Origin: a virus
Strand: one strand, 5' to 3'
Length of the DNA: 53,211 nucleotides
Virus record (IMG/VR): IMGVR_UViG_3300015263_000634
Location: 1 to 53,211 of that record
Shown here: positions 8,630 to 19,296 of the stretch, piece after piece
Numbering within the stretch: the stretch's first letter is position 1
Layout: the number at the start of each line of letters is the position of its first letter
Program-made: the position numbers and the translations under genes
Notes under the pieces: model-generated
Seen by the model: the letters and a program-made list of their open reading frames with translations, nothing else
What the model was told of the DNA's origin: nothing
Database searches by the model: none

Positions 8630-9660
8630 GGCTGATGGATCGTCCCCCGTCTGAAGCCGATTATGCAATCTACGATCAGTTCATGGGGCACCAGCAGCAA
8701 CCTCGCCAAGGTTTTGCAGAAGGTGGACTTGTCGATCAGATCAACCCCTTCTATACATATATAACGGCATTAAAAAACTTCGGGCAGATTCCACGCAATC
8801 TTCCAACACAGCCGGGATCATCCCCGCAATCGCTTCCCCCTCCTTCAGATTATATTCAACCGGTCGGTCTTTCCTCGCTTGTTCCGCAGCAACCGGGGCA
8901 ACCGCTGAAGTTTGCACATGGCGGTTCCGTCCATTACCCGACAAGGCAGCAGATAGAAGACCAGATCAGGATGGAAGCGACAATCAGGGGAATGGACCCT
9001 GATGTTGCTGTGAAAGTATGGCAGGCAGAAGGTGCCGGTGGTGACCCTGCCGAAGGATGGCGCAGTTTCGCTTCCCGCAACGGCGTGAGGGAGCCATCAT
9101 ACGGTCCTTACCAGATGCTTGTAGGCGGGGAAGGGACGGGATACGGAGCAGGTCTCGGCAACCAGTTCATGAAAGAGACAGGTCTCGATATTAAGGACCC
9201 GTCCACTTACCCTGACCAGATACGCTTTGCTCTCGATCAGGCACAGAAGCAGGGATGGACGCCTTGGTATGGCGCAAAGGCCGCAGGCATATCGCAATGG
9301 CAGGGCATAAAGGACGTGTCTGGAGGTCTTTCCTCTCTTGCTCCTTCGGCGGCTACCAAGATGGCTGCATCTACACTAACCCCGCAGGCAGCAAGTGCAG
9401 CAAGTGCAGGACAAGTAGCGTCTCAAGCCGCGCAACTAGCTGCAACACGAGCCGCAGCAGCAAAGGCAGCGACGCCAATGGGCGGAGGATTGGGGGCGCT
9501 TCTTGCCTTGAGCATGATGAACCAGCAACCGATGGGCGGGGATCAGATCGTTTCCGCTGATACGAAACCACGCCAACCCATTGATCCTCAACAGGAAACC
9601 ATGATGACAAGCCAGACACCAGATTGGTACGAACGCAGAAAGATGTATGGATATGTCTAG
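8626..9660 (+). CDS. Virion protein with transglycosylase-like domain
   Basis: A 344-residue protein. Residues 108-225 resemble a lysozyme-like/soluble transglycosylase domain: helix, then VKVWQAEGAGG with candidate catalytic Glu135, a SYGPYQMLVGG segment and an ISQWQGIKDV close. Such domains in internal virion proteins locally open peptidoglycan during DNA entry (as in T7 gp16). The first 100 residues are Pro/Gln-rich, the last 100 Ala-rich. The assignment rests on motif similarity only. Confidence 0.6.
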   Translation: MRLMDRPPSEADYAIYDQFMGHQQQPRQGFAEGGLVDQINPFYTYITALKNFGQIPRNLPTQPGSSPQSLPPPSDYIQPVGLSSLVPQQPGQPLKFAHGGSVHYPTRQQIEDQIRMEATIRGMDPDVAVKVWQAEGAGGDPAEGWRSFASRNGVREPSYGPYQMLVGGEGTGYGAGLGNQFMKETGLDIKDPSTYPDQIRFALDQAQKQGWTPWYGAKAAGISQWQGIKDVSGGLSSLAPSAATKMAASTLTPQAASAASAGQVASQAAQLAATRAAAAKAATPMGGGLGALLALSMMNQQPMGGDQIVSADTKPRQPIDPQQETMMTSQTPDWYERRKMYGYV

Positions 9661-10108
9661 CGGCAGCAGTAATTCAGTTAACCAGACTTGGGGACCATCC
9701 ACTCCTACCGGGATGATGGTCAATCCTGCCTATTCTCAATACGCATCCAATGCTCCTTGGGCTACGAACGCCAATGAGGGCGGTGGTGACATGAGCATGT
9801 ATATGCGTGGTGCGCCGCAGCAATATATTGCCGATCCGAATTATATCAGTTCACAAGTGGCGGAAGCCCTGAAGCAGTACCAGCTTCAGAACCCTGCTCC
9901 CATCCAGTCAAGATCGCCAAGTGAAACGGCTTATTACCATGCCAGCCCGAATGCGCAGGGACTGGCTTCTCTCAACCCTGATTTTCTTGGAGCCTCTCAA
10001 ATGGGTGGACTTCCTTCGCTTCCGCCTCAAGCTTCCTCTGCCGCGCAGCATCCGTCTGCGGCACAAGCAGGGTATGCTTACAACTTCGGCCTCGGCGGTC
10101 TTTGGTAA
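9647..10108 (+). CDS. Hypothetical virion protein, Ser/Gln/Met-rich
   Basis: A 153-residue low-complexity protein rich in Ser, Asn, Gln, Tyr and Pro, ending in YNFGLGGLW. I do not recognise it. It starts 14 bp inside the end of the transglycosylase-like gene after AGAAAGATGT; ATG 9653 is an alternative start. Composition and position among virion genes suggest a structural role. Confidence 0.55.
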   Translation: MDMSSGSSNSVNQTWGPSTPTGMMVNPAYSQYASNAPWATNANEGGGDMSMYMRGAPQQYIADPNYISSQVAEALKQYQLQNPAPIQSRSPSETAYYHASPNAQGLASLNPDFLGASQMGGLPSLPPQASSAAQHPSAAQAGYAYNFGLGGLW

Positions 10109-10120
10109 TGAGGTAACGAA

Positions 10121-11374
10121 ATGCCTATAAGCAGTGATCTTCTTCCAGATTGGTATCGTATCCTTCAGTCCAGCCAGCAGGCAGGGCCTCAACCGAACAT
10201 GAGCCAGCCACAGATTCCCATGTCGCAATCCACTGTGCCGGTTGACCAGATACAGCTTCCTGAACACAAGTACGATTATTTTGGATTGCGGGATTGGTAT
10301 GATCGTTACGGTGCTGCAATCAACAGGATCAAGGCAGGTGGACCGGCAGTCGAGCCTACAGGTTCTTCGACAGCAAGCGTGAACGCTCCTCTCTCTGCCA
10401 CCGCATCCGGCACAGCCAATGTGGATAATACCCCGCTTCCGACCTCCCCTTCCGACAATTATGGGATGAACCGCAGCCAGTATACGCCGCATTACCAGTT
10501 CGGTATTGCCGACCGTCCCGACACGCCACGAGATACATCCGGCCTTCTTGGTGGAGGAACAGGGGAAGCACTCGGTCAGTTGTACAAGGAATATGGACCG
10601 AAGGCCTATGATTACGTGATGAAGAAAAATCAGGAAGCCCTTGATTATCTTCGTAAAAAGAGGGCCGACAGGGAAGCGCAAGCAGCCAAGGAAGCTGACA
10701 AGCAATCGATCAATGACATGCCGCAGGTCCCTCTTGGACCGGCCTCTTCGCGACCGGCAGGGACCAATGCCCCGGTGCAGCCGGGAAAAGACTTGGAGAC
10801 CCAAGACAACACGCAGACGCAGCCGTCGTCTCTCGCAGATTATTTCAAGCAGGCCGATGCATTCTACAAGCAGGCTGGCATCAATCCTGATTACAAGAAT
10901 CCCTATCAGGAAAAGGCAGATGCTTATGCACAACAGGAACTGAAAAGGACAAAGGCTCTCGCTCAACTGGCTCTCGCCGCTGGTGTAACATCAGCCGGTG
11001 GAGGTGCATGGCAACAGGTCGGCCAAGGCTTCGCCAATGCAGCCGGTGCTTATGACCAAGGCTTCAGACGTTATCAGCAGGCTCTCCAGAACTCCGCCGA
11101 CCGGTATCAGCAATTGACAAATCAGGAGTTCAAGAACCGTCAGTCCAAGGCAGAGTTCGCTCTCGGCCTCTACAAGACAGAGGCAGCTACCAATCTTGCA
11201 AGAGCAAAGCAGGGATGGGAGCAGGAGAAGCAAAGCCGTGATGACATCAAGAGTTTCTTCGCCACCATCATGAAAGATGTTATCGATCCTCAAGAGAAGG
11301 CAAAACTACAGGCGGCTTACGAGCGTTCTCTCCAGTTGGGACGAGTGACGCTTCCAACTGATGTAAGGAAGTAA
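10121..11374 (+). CDS. Putative internal virion protein, Gln/Ala-rich
   Basis: A 417-residue protein with a disordered Pro/Ser N-terminal half and a predicted alpha-helical C-terminal half (about 245-417) that includes NPYQEKADAYAQQELK, a small hydrophobic LALAAGVTSAGGGAW patch and repeated Tyr/Gln heptads. No family recognised with certainty. The stop codon overlaps the start of the giant polyvalent protein by 1 bp, suggesting the two are made together and may act together in ejection. Confidence 0.6.
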   Translation: MPISSDLLPDWYRILQSSQQAGPQPNMSQPQIPMSQSTVPVDQIQLPEHKYDYFGLRDWYDRYGAAINRIKAGGPAVEPTGSSTASVNAPLSATASGTANVDNTPLPTSPSDNYGMNRSQYTPHYQFGIADRPDTPRDTSGLLGGGTGEALGQLYKEYGPKAYDYVMKKNQEALDYLRKKRADREAQAAKEADKQSINDMPQVPLGPASSRPAGTNAPVQPGKDLETQDNTQTQPSSLADYFKQADAFYKQAGINPDYKNPYQEKADAYAQQELKRTKALAQLALAAGVTSAGGGAWQQVGQGFANAAGAYDQGFRRYQQALQNSADRYQQLTNQEFKNRQSKAEFALGLYKTEAATNLARAKQGWEQEKQSRDDIKSFFATIMKDVIDPQEKAKLQAAYERSLQLGRVTLPTDVRK

Positions 11375-14300
11375 TGGGATATGTAACCTATAGGCGTCCA
11401 GACGGGACGTCAGCAGACTTTATCATTGCCGGTGATGCCCCAACGCCTGATGAACAGGCTCGCATAGATGCCAACCTTTCCGGCAAAACTCTCCCATCTT
11501 CCTCCCCCGATACAGGCCCCGGCGTTATTTCCTCCGGTATTGCCGGACTCATGCAGGGCGTTAATCAGTACCAAGCCAATCTCTATGAAACAGGTGCTGG
11601 AATAGCCCATGCTCTCGGTAGCAAGTCTTGGGAGGATTGGGCACTTGAGCAGGCCAACAAGCAGGCACAGGAAGCAGGTCAATACACTGTCGGTGAGAAA
11701 GGTGCCCCCTACGTAGCCGGATTGCTGGCGCAACAGGCCCCCCAAATGGCTGGCGGTTGGGGTGGAATGATCGGAGGTGGCGCTCTCGGAGGTGCCATTG
11801 GTGGACCTCCCGGTGCAGTTATTGGCTCGGTTGTCGGTGGCCTTGCTGGCATTTACCCCACAATGCTTGGGCAGCATGTAGAGGAGCAGCAGAAGGTCAA
11901 CAATGGACAGGTCAAGGATTGGGGCAAAGCTGCGGGATGGGCCGCTCCTGCAACGGCCAGTGAATTTGCTGGCAACCTTATAGAGTTGGCTGTTGCCGGT
12001 GTAGCCAGCAAGGTCCCGATGGCAAAGCCCCTTCAGGCAGCAATAACCAAGGCTCTTGTCGGTGGTCCTGTACGCAAGGCTTTGACCCGCGTAGCCCTGT
12101 CTTCAGCAGCCGGTGCCACCACAGAACCAATAGAGGAGGTTATCCAGCAAGCTATCCAGAGGGCACAGGCAGATGAAAGCCTGACGTCTGATGAAGCGAA
12201 AGCACAATACGTTCAGGCTGCGGTTCAGGCCGCGATTGTTGGCGGTGTTTATGGTGTCGGTGCCGGTACAGTGGGCCATGTTATCGACACGAGAGAAGAA
12301 AACAGGATCAACGATGTAATCAAGAACGTTGAGGACAAGGCCCGCAAGGTGCAGCAGATGTACCAGACTGCGGACGAGACTGACCAGCAATTCTACGATG
12401 AAATGATGAAGAAGGAGCAGGATGCCTTTATCAAGCAGAAGCTTGAACAGGCACCCCAACTCCCGGCTCCCCGTGGCGATCAGACTGTAGACCAAGCCGT
12501 ATGGGGAAAGCAATCCATACCCCTTACCGACAATACAGTCTTTACTGAAGAAGAGCGTAACCGCGCTCTCGAAGCGGTGCGCGGGGAAAAGAAATTCTCG
12601 CCTGACAAGATAAGGCGCATGGCAAATCTGGGGCGGAAGAATGCCAAGAACGACGCAAAGGCCTTGGCCATCTTCAACTCTCTCCTCGAAAGAGGGGACG
12701 CCCAGAAAGCTGGCAAGTACGCCACTATCAATTCGAATGAAGTTAATCGGGAATACAAGGTGGGTCCTGTTCCAGATACGCAGGCCGAACCTTACCTTCT
12801 ACAGACAAAGGATCGCACTCTCACCAAGCGGTTCTCCACTGAACAGGAAGCGCAGAAATTCGCGGATGAGCAAGGCCTGAAAGGCTTTGAGATAACAAAG
12901 GATGTGTCAGAAAAACATGGTGTTTATTCAGTTACCACTCACAAGGGCGGAGCGAAGAACGGAGAAGTAATCTCCACGCAGCTTGTCCATGCATATGATA
13001 CCCCGCAACAGGCCATAGAGGCTGCTCGCGGGTTCGATCCGAAGTTCTCCCCTGAAACCAACCAGATCATAAGTGCAGGTGAACATGAAGGTATCCGCCA
13101 GAAAGTCCTTGGTGAACTCCAGAAGAAACGTCAAGGCGATACTGCGGAACTATCGAATGCAATTAACGAATTTGCCAAGACTTTGCTTGGTGAACACGCT
13201 GTCAAAGTTCAGATCACTCCCAATCTTGCGGGTCCAGCGGCACAGTCTTTGGCAGAAGGAAGGACAGCCCAGATACGTGACGAGAAGACCCAGAACGGCT
13301 TCTCTCATCTTGTGCAGATTGCCGATGCTGTAGCGCGTGGCAACCCCAACGAGGCAATGGGAACCATGACGCATGAAGCAGTTCATGTGCTTCGTGATCT
13401 TGGCCTGTTCACGCCACAGGAATGGTCGGCCCTGAAATCCCTTGCCAACCAGAAAGTCCCCGGCCAGCGGTTCACTTGGATGGACCGCGCTCAAGCCCTG
13501 AATGCACAGAACCCTACTGCCAATATCCATGAGGAAGCAGTGGCGGAGATGACAAGGGCTTACCGTGAGAAGCCTGACAGCTTTACCAAGCAACATAGAA
13601 ATATTCTTCAGAAGATATTTGATTTCATCAAGCGTCTTGTAGGTGTCGAGAAGAATAACCCATTGGCACTGAAGACAATGCAGGACATCCTGTCCGGCCA
13701 GATTGGCCAGAGGGAAGCAGGATCGAAAGCTGCCATGAGAGACAGGCTCGGTCCAGTCTGGTCGCAGGTTCCGATCAAGCCATTCTATCTTCAGACAGAC
13801 AAGGCTATCGAGCGGGTCCCGCAGGAAACCATGACGCCCAAGCAATGGCTTGGTTTCCTCAAGAACCAGCAGCAGATAAAGCCAGAGGAACGCCAATGGC
13901 TTGGCCTTGAGCAGTGGCTCGAAACCCTTCAGGAAGAAGGCGGAGGGCAGGTAGACAAGGCAGAACTCCAGAAATTCATCAGGGCCAACTCGCTGGCTAT
14001 CATCCCCCAAGAAAAAATATACGGTGGAATGTCGTCGGAAGATTATAACCGGCACGCTGTTCTCGATGAACATCTTTCGACCGCATACTACGAAGATACC
14101 AATGCCCATGATTTAAGCTTCGAAGCTTGGATCAACGATCAAATAAACAATAACAAGAAATATGCTAATGAAGCACAAGAACTTCGCCAGCTTGAGTTCG
14201 ATGCATTAAGAGAACCATTCCATGAAAGCACCACACAAGAAGGTGGCGATCAGTACAAGGAATTTGTCTTTACCCTCCCGCAACTTTTGGATGGCTTTGC

Positions 14301-17300
14301 AGTCAGTGGGCATTTCGGCGGCAAGAGAAATATTGTTGTCTCTGCCCGCACCAAGGTTCGTGACTATGCCGACGGCAAGAAAATCCTGTTCATCGAAGAA
14401 ATACAGTCCGACGTTCATCAGCGTGGCAGGAGATATGGATATGAGGGCGAGGATGTTCAGCCCCGCATAGACAAGCTGCGCAAGAAGATCGATGAGGTCC
14501 GCGCTCAGTATAGTGTAAAAGACAATGAGATGCGGGCTGCGGCCAAGACCCCCGGCCCGGATTATTCCAGATTGCGTAACGAGCGCGATGCCCTTGACAG
14601 GGAAATCAATCGTCTTGAGATGCAGCGTCATGATCTGGAATCGGCCTACAAGATTCCACAGGCACCATTCAAGACTACGTGGGATCAGTTCGCATTCAAG
14701 AAGCTTGTTCAACACGCAGCCGAACAGGGCCTTGATGGTGTCGCGTGGCATGGCAACGAGGAAAGTGTAGCCCTTACCGAAGGATACCCTGACCCATATG
14801 CCGAAGAATATTCCGGCATCATGGATTTCTACACGCGCCGTCTCGGTTCATGGGCCAAGAAGTTCTTCAAGAAATACGGTGCTGAAATCCAGTACATCGA
14901 TCCGACCGAAGGGCAAGGCCTGACCTATGACAACATAGCGCAGGATATGGCTGCACTTGGTCCTATCGACCCTGCATTCTTCACTGAAGCAGCGAACAAC
15001 ACACGCAATGAAGACATGCAGGTAAGGCTTCGTGCCGCCGCAAATATCCTTTCAAATCAAAGACCTACACAATCCTACCAAGATATAAAGTATCAAGACA
15101 TTTCCGATGCCGCCCATGTTGCTGGTTTAAGCCAGCCTATGTGGCAATACATGTGGAATGAGTATGAAGCAGGTCGCAGTACCCTCAATGACATATTCAA
15201 GCATGGTGCAGAGACTGCTTCTTCAGAAGATGAAAGGCATATATACCTTGAGGGAGACAAACAGCTATCGCAGATTAGAACTTGGTATGAAAGATACTCC
15301 ACGGAACAGGTTATCGATGCTCTCAAGAAAGCAGACATAACCGCTCCAGAATTTGATCTGCTCATGCGCCAGCAGATGGATATTCCCATCGAAGGGGATG
15401 CCAACCATAATCCTCTCGTTCCGCGCTTCCAGATGAACATGACGGACGAGTTGAAAACAACTGCCCTTCATGAAGCCTTCCCTGTTTTCTCTGCCATGCC
15501 TTCACCCAAGGCACTGGAAAACCTTCATGCTCGTCTGAAAGAAGACAGCAACTTCAAGCACTGGTTCGGTCTTTCGAAGGTTGTCGATCAGAATGGCGAG
15601 CCTGCGGTGATGTATCACTCCACTCGCAAGATACTTGTGCGCGGCCAGCAACGTCACGAGTTCCCAGAGTTCAATCATTTCTCCCACTTCGGCACAATAC
15701 AAGCAGCCCATGACCGCCTCGCCTTTGCTGGCATGGCCGACTTCCTTGAGCAGGACAAGTACCGTCTCTACCACATAGCCACAAAAGAGGGGGTCTTCAC
15801 TCCTGAAGAGATGGCAGAAATAGAGAGCGGGCGGAAGTACGACATTTACGGAAACAACTACGAAGATGAACTGAAGGACTGGTGGACGATGCTCGACAAC
15901 GATACTCGTTATGCGTTGATGAACATCGAATCGGACAACTGGTTTGACGGTGCCCGTCTGTATCCAATGTTCATGTCCATCAGGAACCCGCTCCGTATTG
16001 AGGATGATGGACGTAACCACACGCTCGACGATCTTATTCTATTCACGCAGGCGGGCGGAGCATTCGGTGACAATACAAGGATGTTCCTGACCAACATCAG
16101 GAACCCTGAAGTCAAGGCAGCGGAACTCACCAAGGCCATGAAGCGTGCCGGTTACGACGGGTGGGTCTACGAAAACACCATCGAAAGCCCCGGCGAAGAT
16201 TCATTCATCCCTCTTGAGAAGTGGCAGGCCAAGTCAATCTACAACAGGGGATCATGGAGCAAACTCGATCCACGCTATGATTGGTCTTCCGTCCCGGCAC
16301 CTGATGGCAGCAATCCGCAATGGGCGGCAACAGCCCCTCTCGGTGAACGTGTCAATGACCACATGTCGCGTGAGCGTTGGGAACAGATGCTCCAAGCAGC
16401 AACTTACAACAACCTCGCCCCAACACTGAAGAAACTGAACACTATCCTGCCGGATAAATACAAGCATCGCTTCGACAGGCTCGTGGACAGCGGCATTTAT
16501 AACCTTCAGGACCGCATGGTTGGTGTGGCTGAACTGATTGACATGGTGCGCAAGGAAGGCGGGACCGTTACCAATGACAACGATACTTTCCTGAAGGAGC
16601 GCCTGTTCCCCGGACAGACCGACGCCGAATTGCAGGACAGGCAGAAGGACCTGTACACGCCCTTCATCGACCGCATCCATTCTCTTGGCATCTCAAGCCA
16701 GACGCTGAACGAACTGGCCGCTCTCAATCAGAGCGCAGAAGACATCATCAACAACTACGCAGAAATCACTGACGAGGCTACAGGAGAGAGGGCACAGGGA
16801 CGCAACCTCGCCATGGCCGAACTGATTCTCTACGCCCTCCATGCGCAAGAGAGAAACGCGGAAATGCGGCTTCGCAATGAGCGCGTCGCTGATGTTCGTA
16901 CCGACCAGTACAATGCAGGGTCCGGCATGTCCGATGACCATGCCGAAGCTATCCTAAACTATGTCTTCGGACGTCCCGATCTTGCGGCCAAATTGACCGA
17001 CCTTCGAAACGAGAACTCCATCCGTTCAATGTTCCGCAGGCTCATCGCCAACACCAATGCCCGCAGGGTTGCCGGACAAATTTCTCCTGACTTCACGCAG
17101 ATAGAGACACGGGCCAACTATCAGGACTATGCGCCCCTGAAGGGTTGGCTGGAGGAACATTTCAACGAAGACGAAGACGCCAACATCTTTGCCCGTACCG
17201 GCAAGGGATACTCGATACGCGGCAAGGAAGACATGAGTGCATTGGGTCGCCGCCGCCTTGCCTCACATATCATTTCCAATGCCATCCTCCAGAATGAAGA

Positions 17301-19296
17301 AGCCATCATCAGGGCAAAGAAGAATGAGGTTGGCCGGTCATTCCTCCAGTTCATCCGTGACAATCCAGACCTCACCTTGGGTGCGGCACAGATCATTGAG
17401 ACACGCCCCGTCAAGTGGGGTCTCGACAGCAGGACCGGTTCCGTCCGCAGGATGACAGACCTCGGCTTCCAGAACCGCAAGGATATTCTGACAGTCAAGG
17501 AAATGGGTGAAGACGGAAACATCAAGGAAACATACATCCAGTTCTCCGATCCGCGTGTGGCGGAAGCCCTGACAGTCAAATCGTCTCTCGGAAATGCAGG
17601 CCTCGGTGTTGTGATGAAGACCTTCTTGAAGGTCAATCATTTCCTTGGCCAGTTAAGCACCTCGTTCAACCCGGAGTTCTGGCTTTCCAACTTCCCGCGT
17701 GACTTCCAGACAGCAATGCTGAACCTGTCGGAGCAGGGTATAGAGGGAATACGAGGGCGTGTTGCCAAGGACACGCTGCCTTCCCTCTACTCGATTTTCC
17801 GTTACACGAGGGATAACAGCTACACCGATTCTTGGACCGATACCTTCCTTGAGTTCCGCCGCCGTGGCGGCATGTCAGCCTTCATGGGATTGCGTGACAT
17901 AAATGACACGATGAAAACGGTCGAACGGCTTGCCACTGAAGACCCGTCCAAGATGAAGGACTTCGGCAGGAAACTGTTCAGATCAACCGGCCAGCTTGTC
18001 GAGGACATAAACCTTGCCATTGAGAATGGAGTACGACTGGCGTCATACAAGGCAATGCGGGATGCCTACATCGAGATGGGTGCCACTCCCCAAGAAGCCA
18101 TGGACAGGGCCGCATACGGTGCCAAGGAACTGACCATCAACTTCAATGCAGGCGGCAACCAGAAGCCTTTCTGGAACTCCATGTATCTCTTCTTCAATGC
18201 ATCCATGCAGGGATCGATGGCACTTATCAATCCATTGATCCGCTCCAAGAAGATGCGGAGAATGTGGGGAACCATCATGCTTGCTGGCGTGATGCAGGAC
18301 CTGCTCATGTCCACTCTCATGCCTGATGAATACGATGACATGAAGGACTGGATTCTCGAACACAACATTATCCTGCCCAACATCTTCGATCCAAACGGAA
18401 AAAGCTATATCAAGATTCCTCTCCCTTACCTGATGAATGCCGTCTACAATTCAGGCAGGGCGATGAGCCGTGCCGCTCGTGGCAAATACAATGCAGGAGA
18501 AACATTCAACACCATCGCCGGTTCTTATCTTGATGCCCTGAATCCATGGGGAACAGGCGGCAACGCCTTCATCAACTTCCTTGCCCCGACCATAGCCGAT
18601 CCTATTGTTGACCTGACCTACGGAAAGAACTTCACGGGGGCACCAATATCGCCTGAAGGGGCTGCCTATGGACCGAAGGTGAAGGACAGCCAGCTTTACT
18701 GGAACAACACCAACCCTCTGGCAATCAGTGTGGCTGACTGGATGAGCAGACTATCCGGTTCACAGGGAACCTATCTCCCCGGTCTGGTAGAAGTATCACC
18801 GAACTCCATCGAGTATCTTGTCGATTACGCTACGGGTGGTGCCGGTACTTTTGTCAGAAGGCTGTGGGATTTCATGCCGTTCGTTCCAATGTCGCAGAAC
18901 ATTGTTCAGGAATGGGTAAAGACCGGAGACATTTCGGCCAACGACGTCCCCATGGTCCGGCGCTACATCGGCAACATGTCCTCTCGTAACGATCTTGAGA
19001 GGTACATCACCAAGCGCGACAAGGTAATGGCAGTGCGGCAGGAACTCCGGCTGGCTGCGATGAGCGGTGACAGCCAGCATTACCTTAACGTGATGGCTGA
19101 ACATCCGGTTGAGTACAGGCTCACTCAGCAAGTGAACTCAATTGAAAGTGAAAGACGCAAAATATCGCGTCAAATCAAGTCGATACAAAGGAACAAGTCG
19201 ATCCCCGAAGCGGAAAAATCCCGTATAATTCTGATGCTTAAAGAGCGCCAGAACCAGCTTGTGGGTCTTGGTCTGGAAGTAATGGGAGGGACATGA
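11374..19296 (+). CDS. Giant polyvalent virion protein: metallopeptidase, ART-like, LPD38-like
   Basis: A 2,640-residue protein, the largest in the window. Features in order: a Gly-zipper hydrophobic region at 125-165; a zinc-peptidase motif HEAVH at 667-671 with possible third ligands Glu720, Glu721 or Glu725 (IHEEAVAEM); a FIEEIQSD block at about 1006-1013, common in polyvalent proteins; an ADP-ribosyltransferase-like region at about 1394-1640, with WFGLSKVVDQNGEP, YHST at 1414-1417 and an NRGSW-type close; and a C-terminal alpha-helical LPD38-like region at about 2085-2480 (FNPEFWLSNFPRDFQTA). Polyvalent proteins of phages and plasmids combine such domains and are thought to enter the recipient with the DNA (Iyer, Aravind and colleagues). 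I infer it is ejected and may modify or cleave host targets. It is started at the ATG overlapping the previous stop. Confidence 0.8.
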   Translation: MGYVTYRRPDGTSADFIIAGDAPTPDEQARIDANLSGKTLPSSSPDTGPGVISSGIAGLMQGVNQYQANLYETGAGIAHALGSKSWEDWALEQANKQAQEAGQYTVGEKGAPYVAGLLAQQAPQMAGGWGGMIGGGALGGAIGGPPGAVIGSVVGGLAGIYPTMLGQHVEEQQKVNNGQVKDWGKAAGWAAPATASEFAGNLIELAVAGVASKVPMAKPLQAAITKALVGGPVRKALTRVALSSAAGATTEPIEEVIQQAIQRAQADESLTSDEAKAQYVQAAVQAAIVGGVYGVGAGTVGHVIDTREENRINDVIKNVEDKARKVQQMYQTADETDQQFYDEMMKKEQDAFIKQKLEQAPQLPAPRGDQTVDQAVWGKQSIPLTDNTVFTEEERNRALEAVRGEKKFSPDKIRRMANLGRKNAKNDAKALAIFNSLLERGDAQKAGKYATINSNEVNREYKVGPVPDTQAEPYLLQTKDRTLTKRFSTEQEAQKFADEQGLKGFEITKDVSEKHGVYSVTTHKGGAKNGEVISTQLVHAYDTPQQAIEAARGFDPKFSPETNQIISAGEHEGIRQKVLGELQKKRQGDTAELSNAINEFAKTLLGEHAVKVQITPNLAGPAAQSLAEGRTAQIRDEKTQNGFSHLVQIADAVARGNPNEAMGTMTHEAVHVLRDLGLFTPQEWSALKSLANQKVPGQRFTWMDRAQALNAQNPTANIHEEAVAEMTRAYREKPDSFTKQHRNILQKIFDFIKRLVGVEKNNPLALKTMQDILSGQIGQREAGSKAAMRDRLGPVWSQVPIKPFYLQTDKAIERVPQETMTPKQWLGFLKNQQQIKPEERQWLGLEQWLETLQEEGGGQVDKAELQKFIRANSLAIIPQEKIYGGMSSEDYNRHAVLDEHLSTAYYEDTNAHDLSFEAWINDQINNNKKYANEAQELRQLEFDALREPFHESTTQEGGDQYKEFVFTLPQLLDGFAVSGHFGGKRNIVVSARTKVRDYADGKKILFIEEIQSDVHQRGRRYGYEGEDVQPRIDKLRKKIDEVRAQYSVKDNEMRAAAKTPGPDYSRLRNERDALDREINRLEMQRHDLESAYKIPQAPFKTTWDQFAFKKLVQHAAEQGLDGVAWHGNEESVALTEGYPDPYAEEYSGIMDFYTRRLGSWAKKFFKKYGAEIQYIDPTEGQGLTYDNIAQDMAALGPIDPAFFTEAANNTRNEDMQVRLRAAANILSNQRPTQSYQDIKYQDISDAAHVAGLSQPMWQYMWNEYEAGRSTLNDIFKHGAETASSEDERHIYLEGDKQLSQIRTWYERYSTEQVIDALKKADITAPEFDLLMRQQMDIPIEGDANHNPLVPRFQMNMTDELKTTALHEAFPVFSAMPSPKALENLHARLKEDSNFKHWFGLSKVVDQNGEPAVMYHSTRKILVRGQQRHEFPEFNHFSHFGTIQAAHDRLAFAGMADFLEQDKYRLYHIATKEGVFTPEEMAEIESGRKYDIYGNNYEDELKDWWTMLDNDTRYALMNIESDNWFDGARLYPMFMSIRNPLRIEDDGRNHTLDDLILFTQAGGAFGDNTRMFLTNIRNPEVKAAELTKAMKRAGYDGWVYENTIESPGEDSFIPLEKWQAKSIYNRGSWSKLDPRYDWSSVPAPDGSNPQWAATAPLGERVNDHMSRERWEQMLQAATYNNLAPTLKKLNTILPDKYKHRFDRLVDSGIYNLQDRMVGVAELIDMVRKEGGTVTNDNDTFLKERLFPGQTDAELQDRQKDLYTPFIDRIHSLGISSQTLNELAALNQSAEDIINNYAEITDEATGERAQGRNLAMAELILYALHAQERNAEMRLRNERVADVRTDQYNAGSGMSDDHAEAILNYVFGRPDLAAKLTDLRNENSIRSMFRRLIANTNARRVAGQISPDFTQIETRANYQDYAPLKGWLEEHFNEDEDANIFARTGKGYSIRGKEDMSALGRRRLASHIISNAILQNEEAIIRAKKNEVGRSFLQFIRDNPDLTLGAAQIIETRPVKWGLDSRTGSVRRMTDLGFQNRKDILTVKEMGEDGNIKETYIQFSDPRVAEALTVKSSLGNAGLGVVMKTFLKVNHFLGQLSTSFNPEFWLSNFPRDFQTAMLNLSEQGIEGIRGRVAKDTLPSLYSIFRYTRDNSYTDSWTDTFLEFRRRGGMSAFMGLRDINDTMKTVERLATEDPSKMKDFGRKLFRSTGQLVEDINLAIENGVRLASYKAMRDAYIEMGATPQEAMDRAAYGAKELTINFNAGGNQKPFWNSMYLFFNASMQGSMALINPLIRSKKMRRMWGTIMLAGVMQDLLMSTLMPDEYDDMKDWILEHNIILPNIFDPNGKSYIKIPLPYLMNAVYNSGRAMSRAARGKYNAGETFNTIAGSYLDALNPWGTGGNAFINFLAPTIADPIVDLTYGKNFTGAPISPEGAAYGPKVKDSQLYWNNTNPLAISVADWMSRLSGSQGTYLPGLVEVSPNSIEYLVDYATGGAGTFVRRLWDFMPFVPMSQNIVQEWVKTGDISANDVPMVRRYIGNMSSRNDLERYITKRDKVMAVRQELRLAAMSGDSQHYLNVMAEHPVEYRLTQQVNSIESERRKISRQIKSIQRNKSIPEAEKSRIILMLKERQNQLVGLGLEVMGGT

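Noticed and set aside
13150-14109. Long minus-strand frame (319 codons)
   Set aside because: Lies wholly inside the giant virion gene; leucine-rich artefact of the opposite strand.
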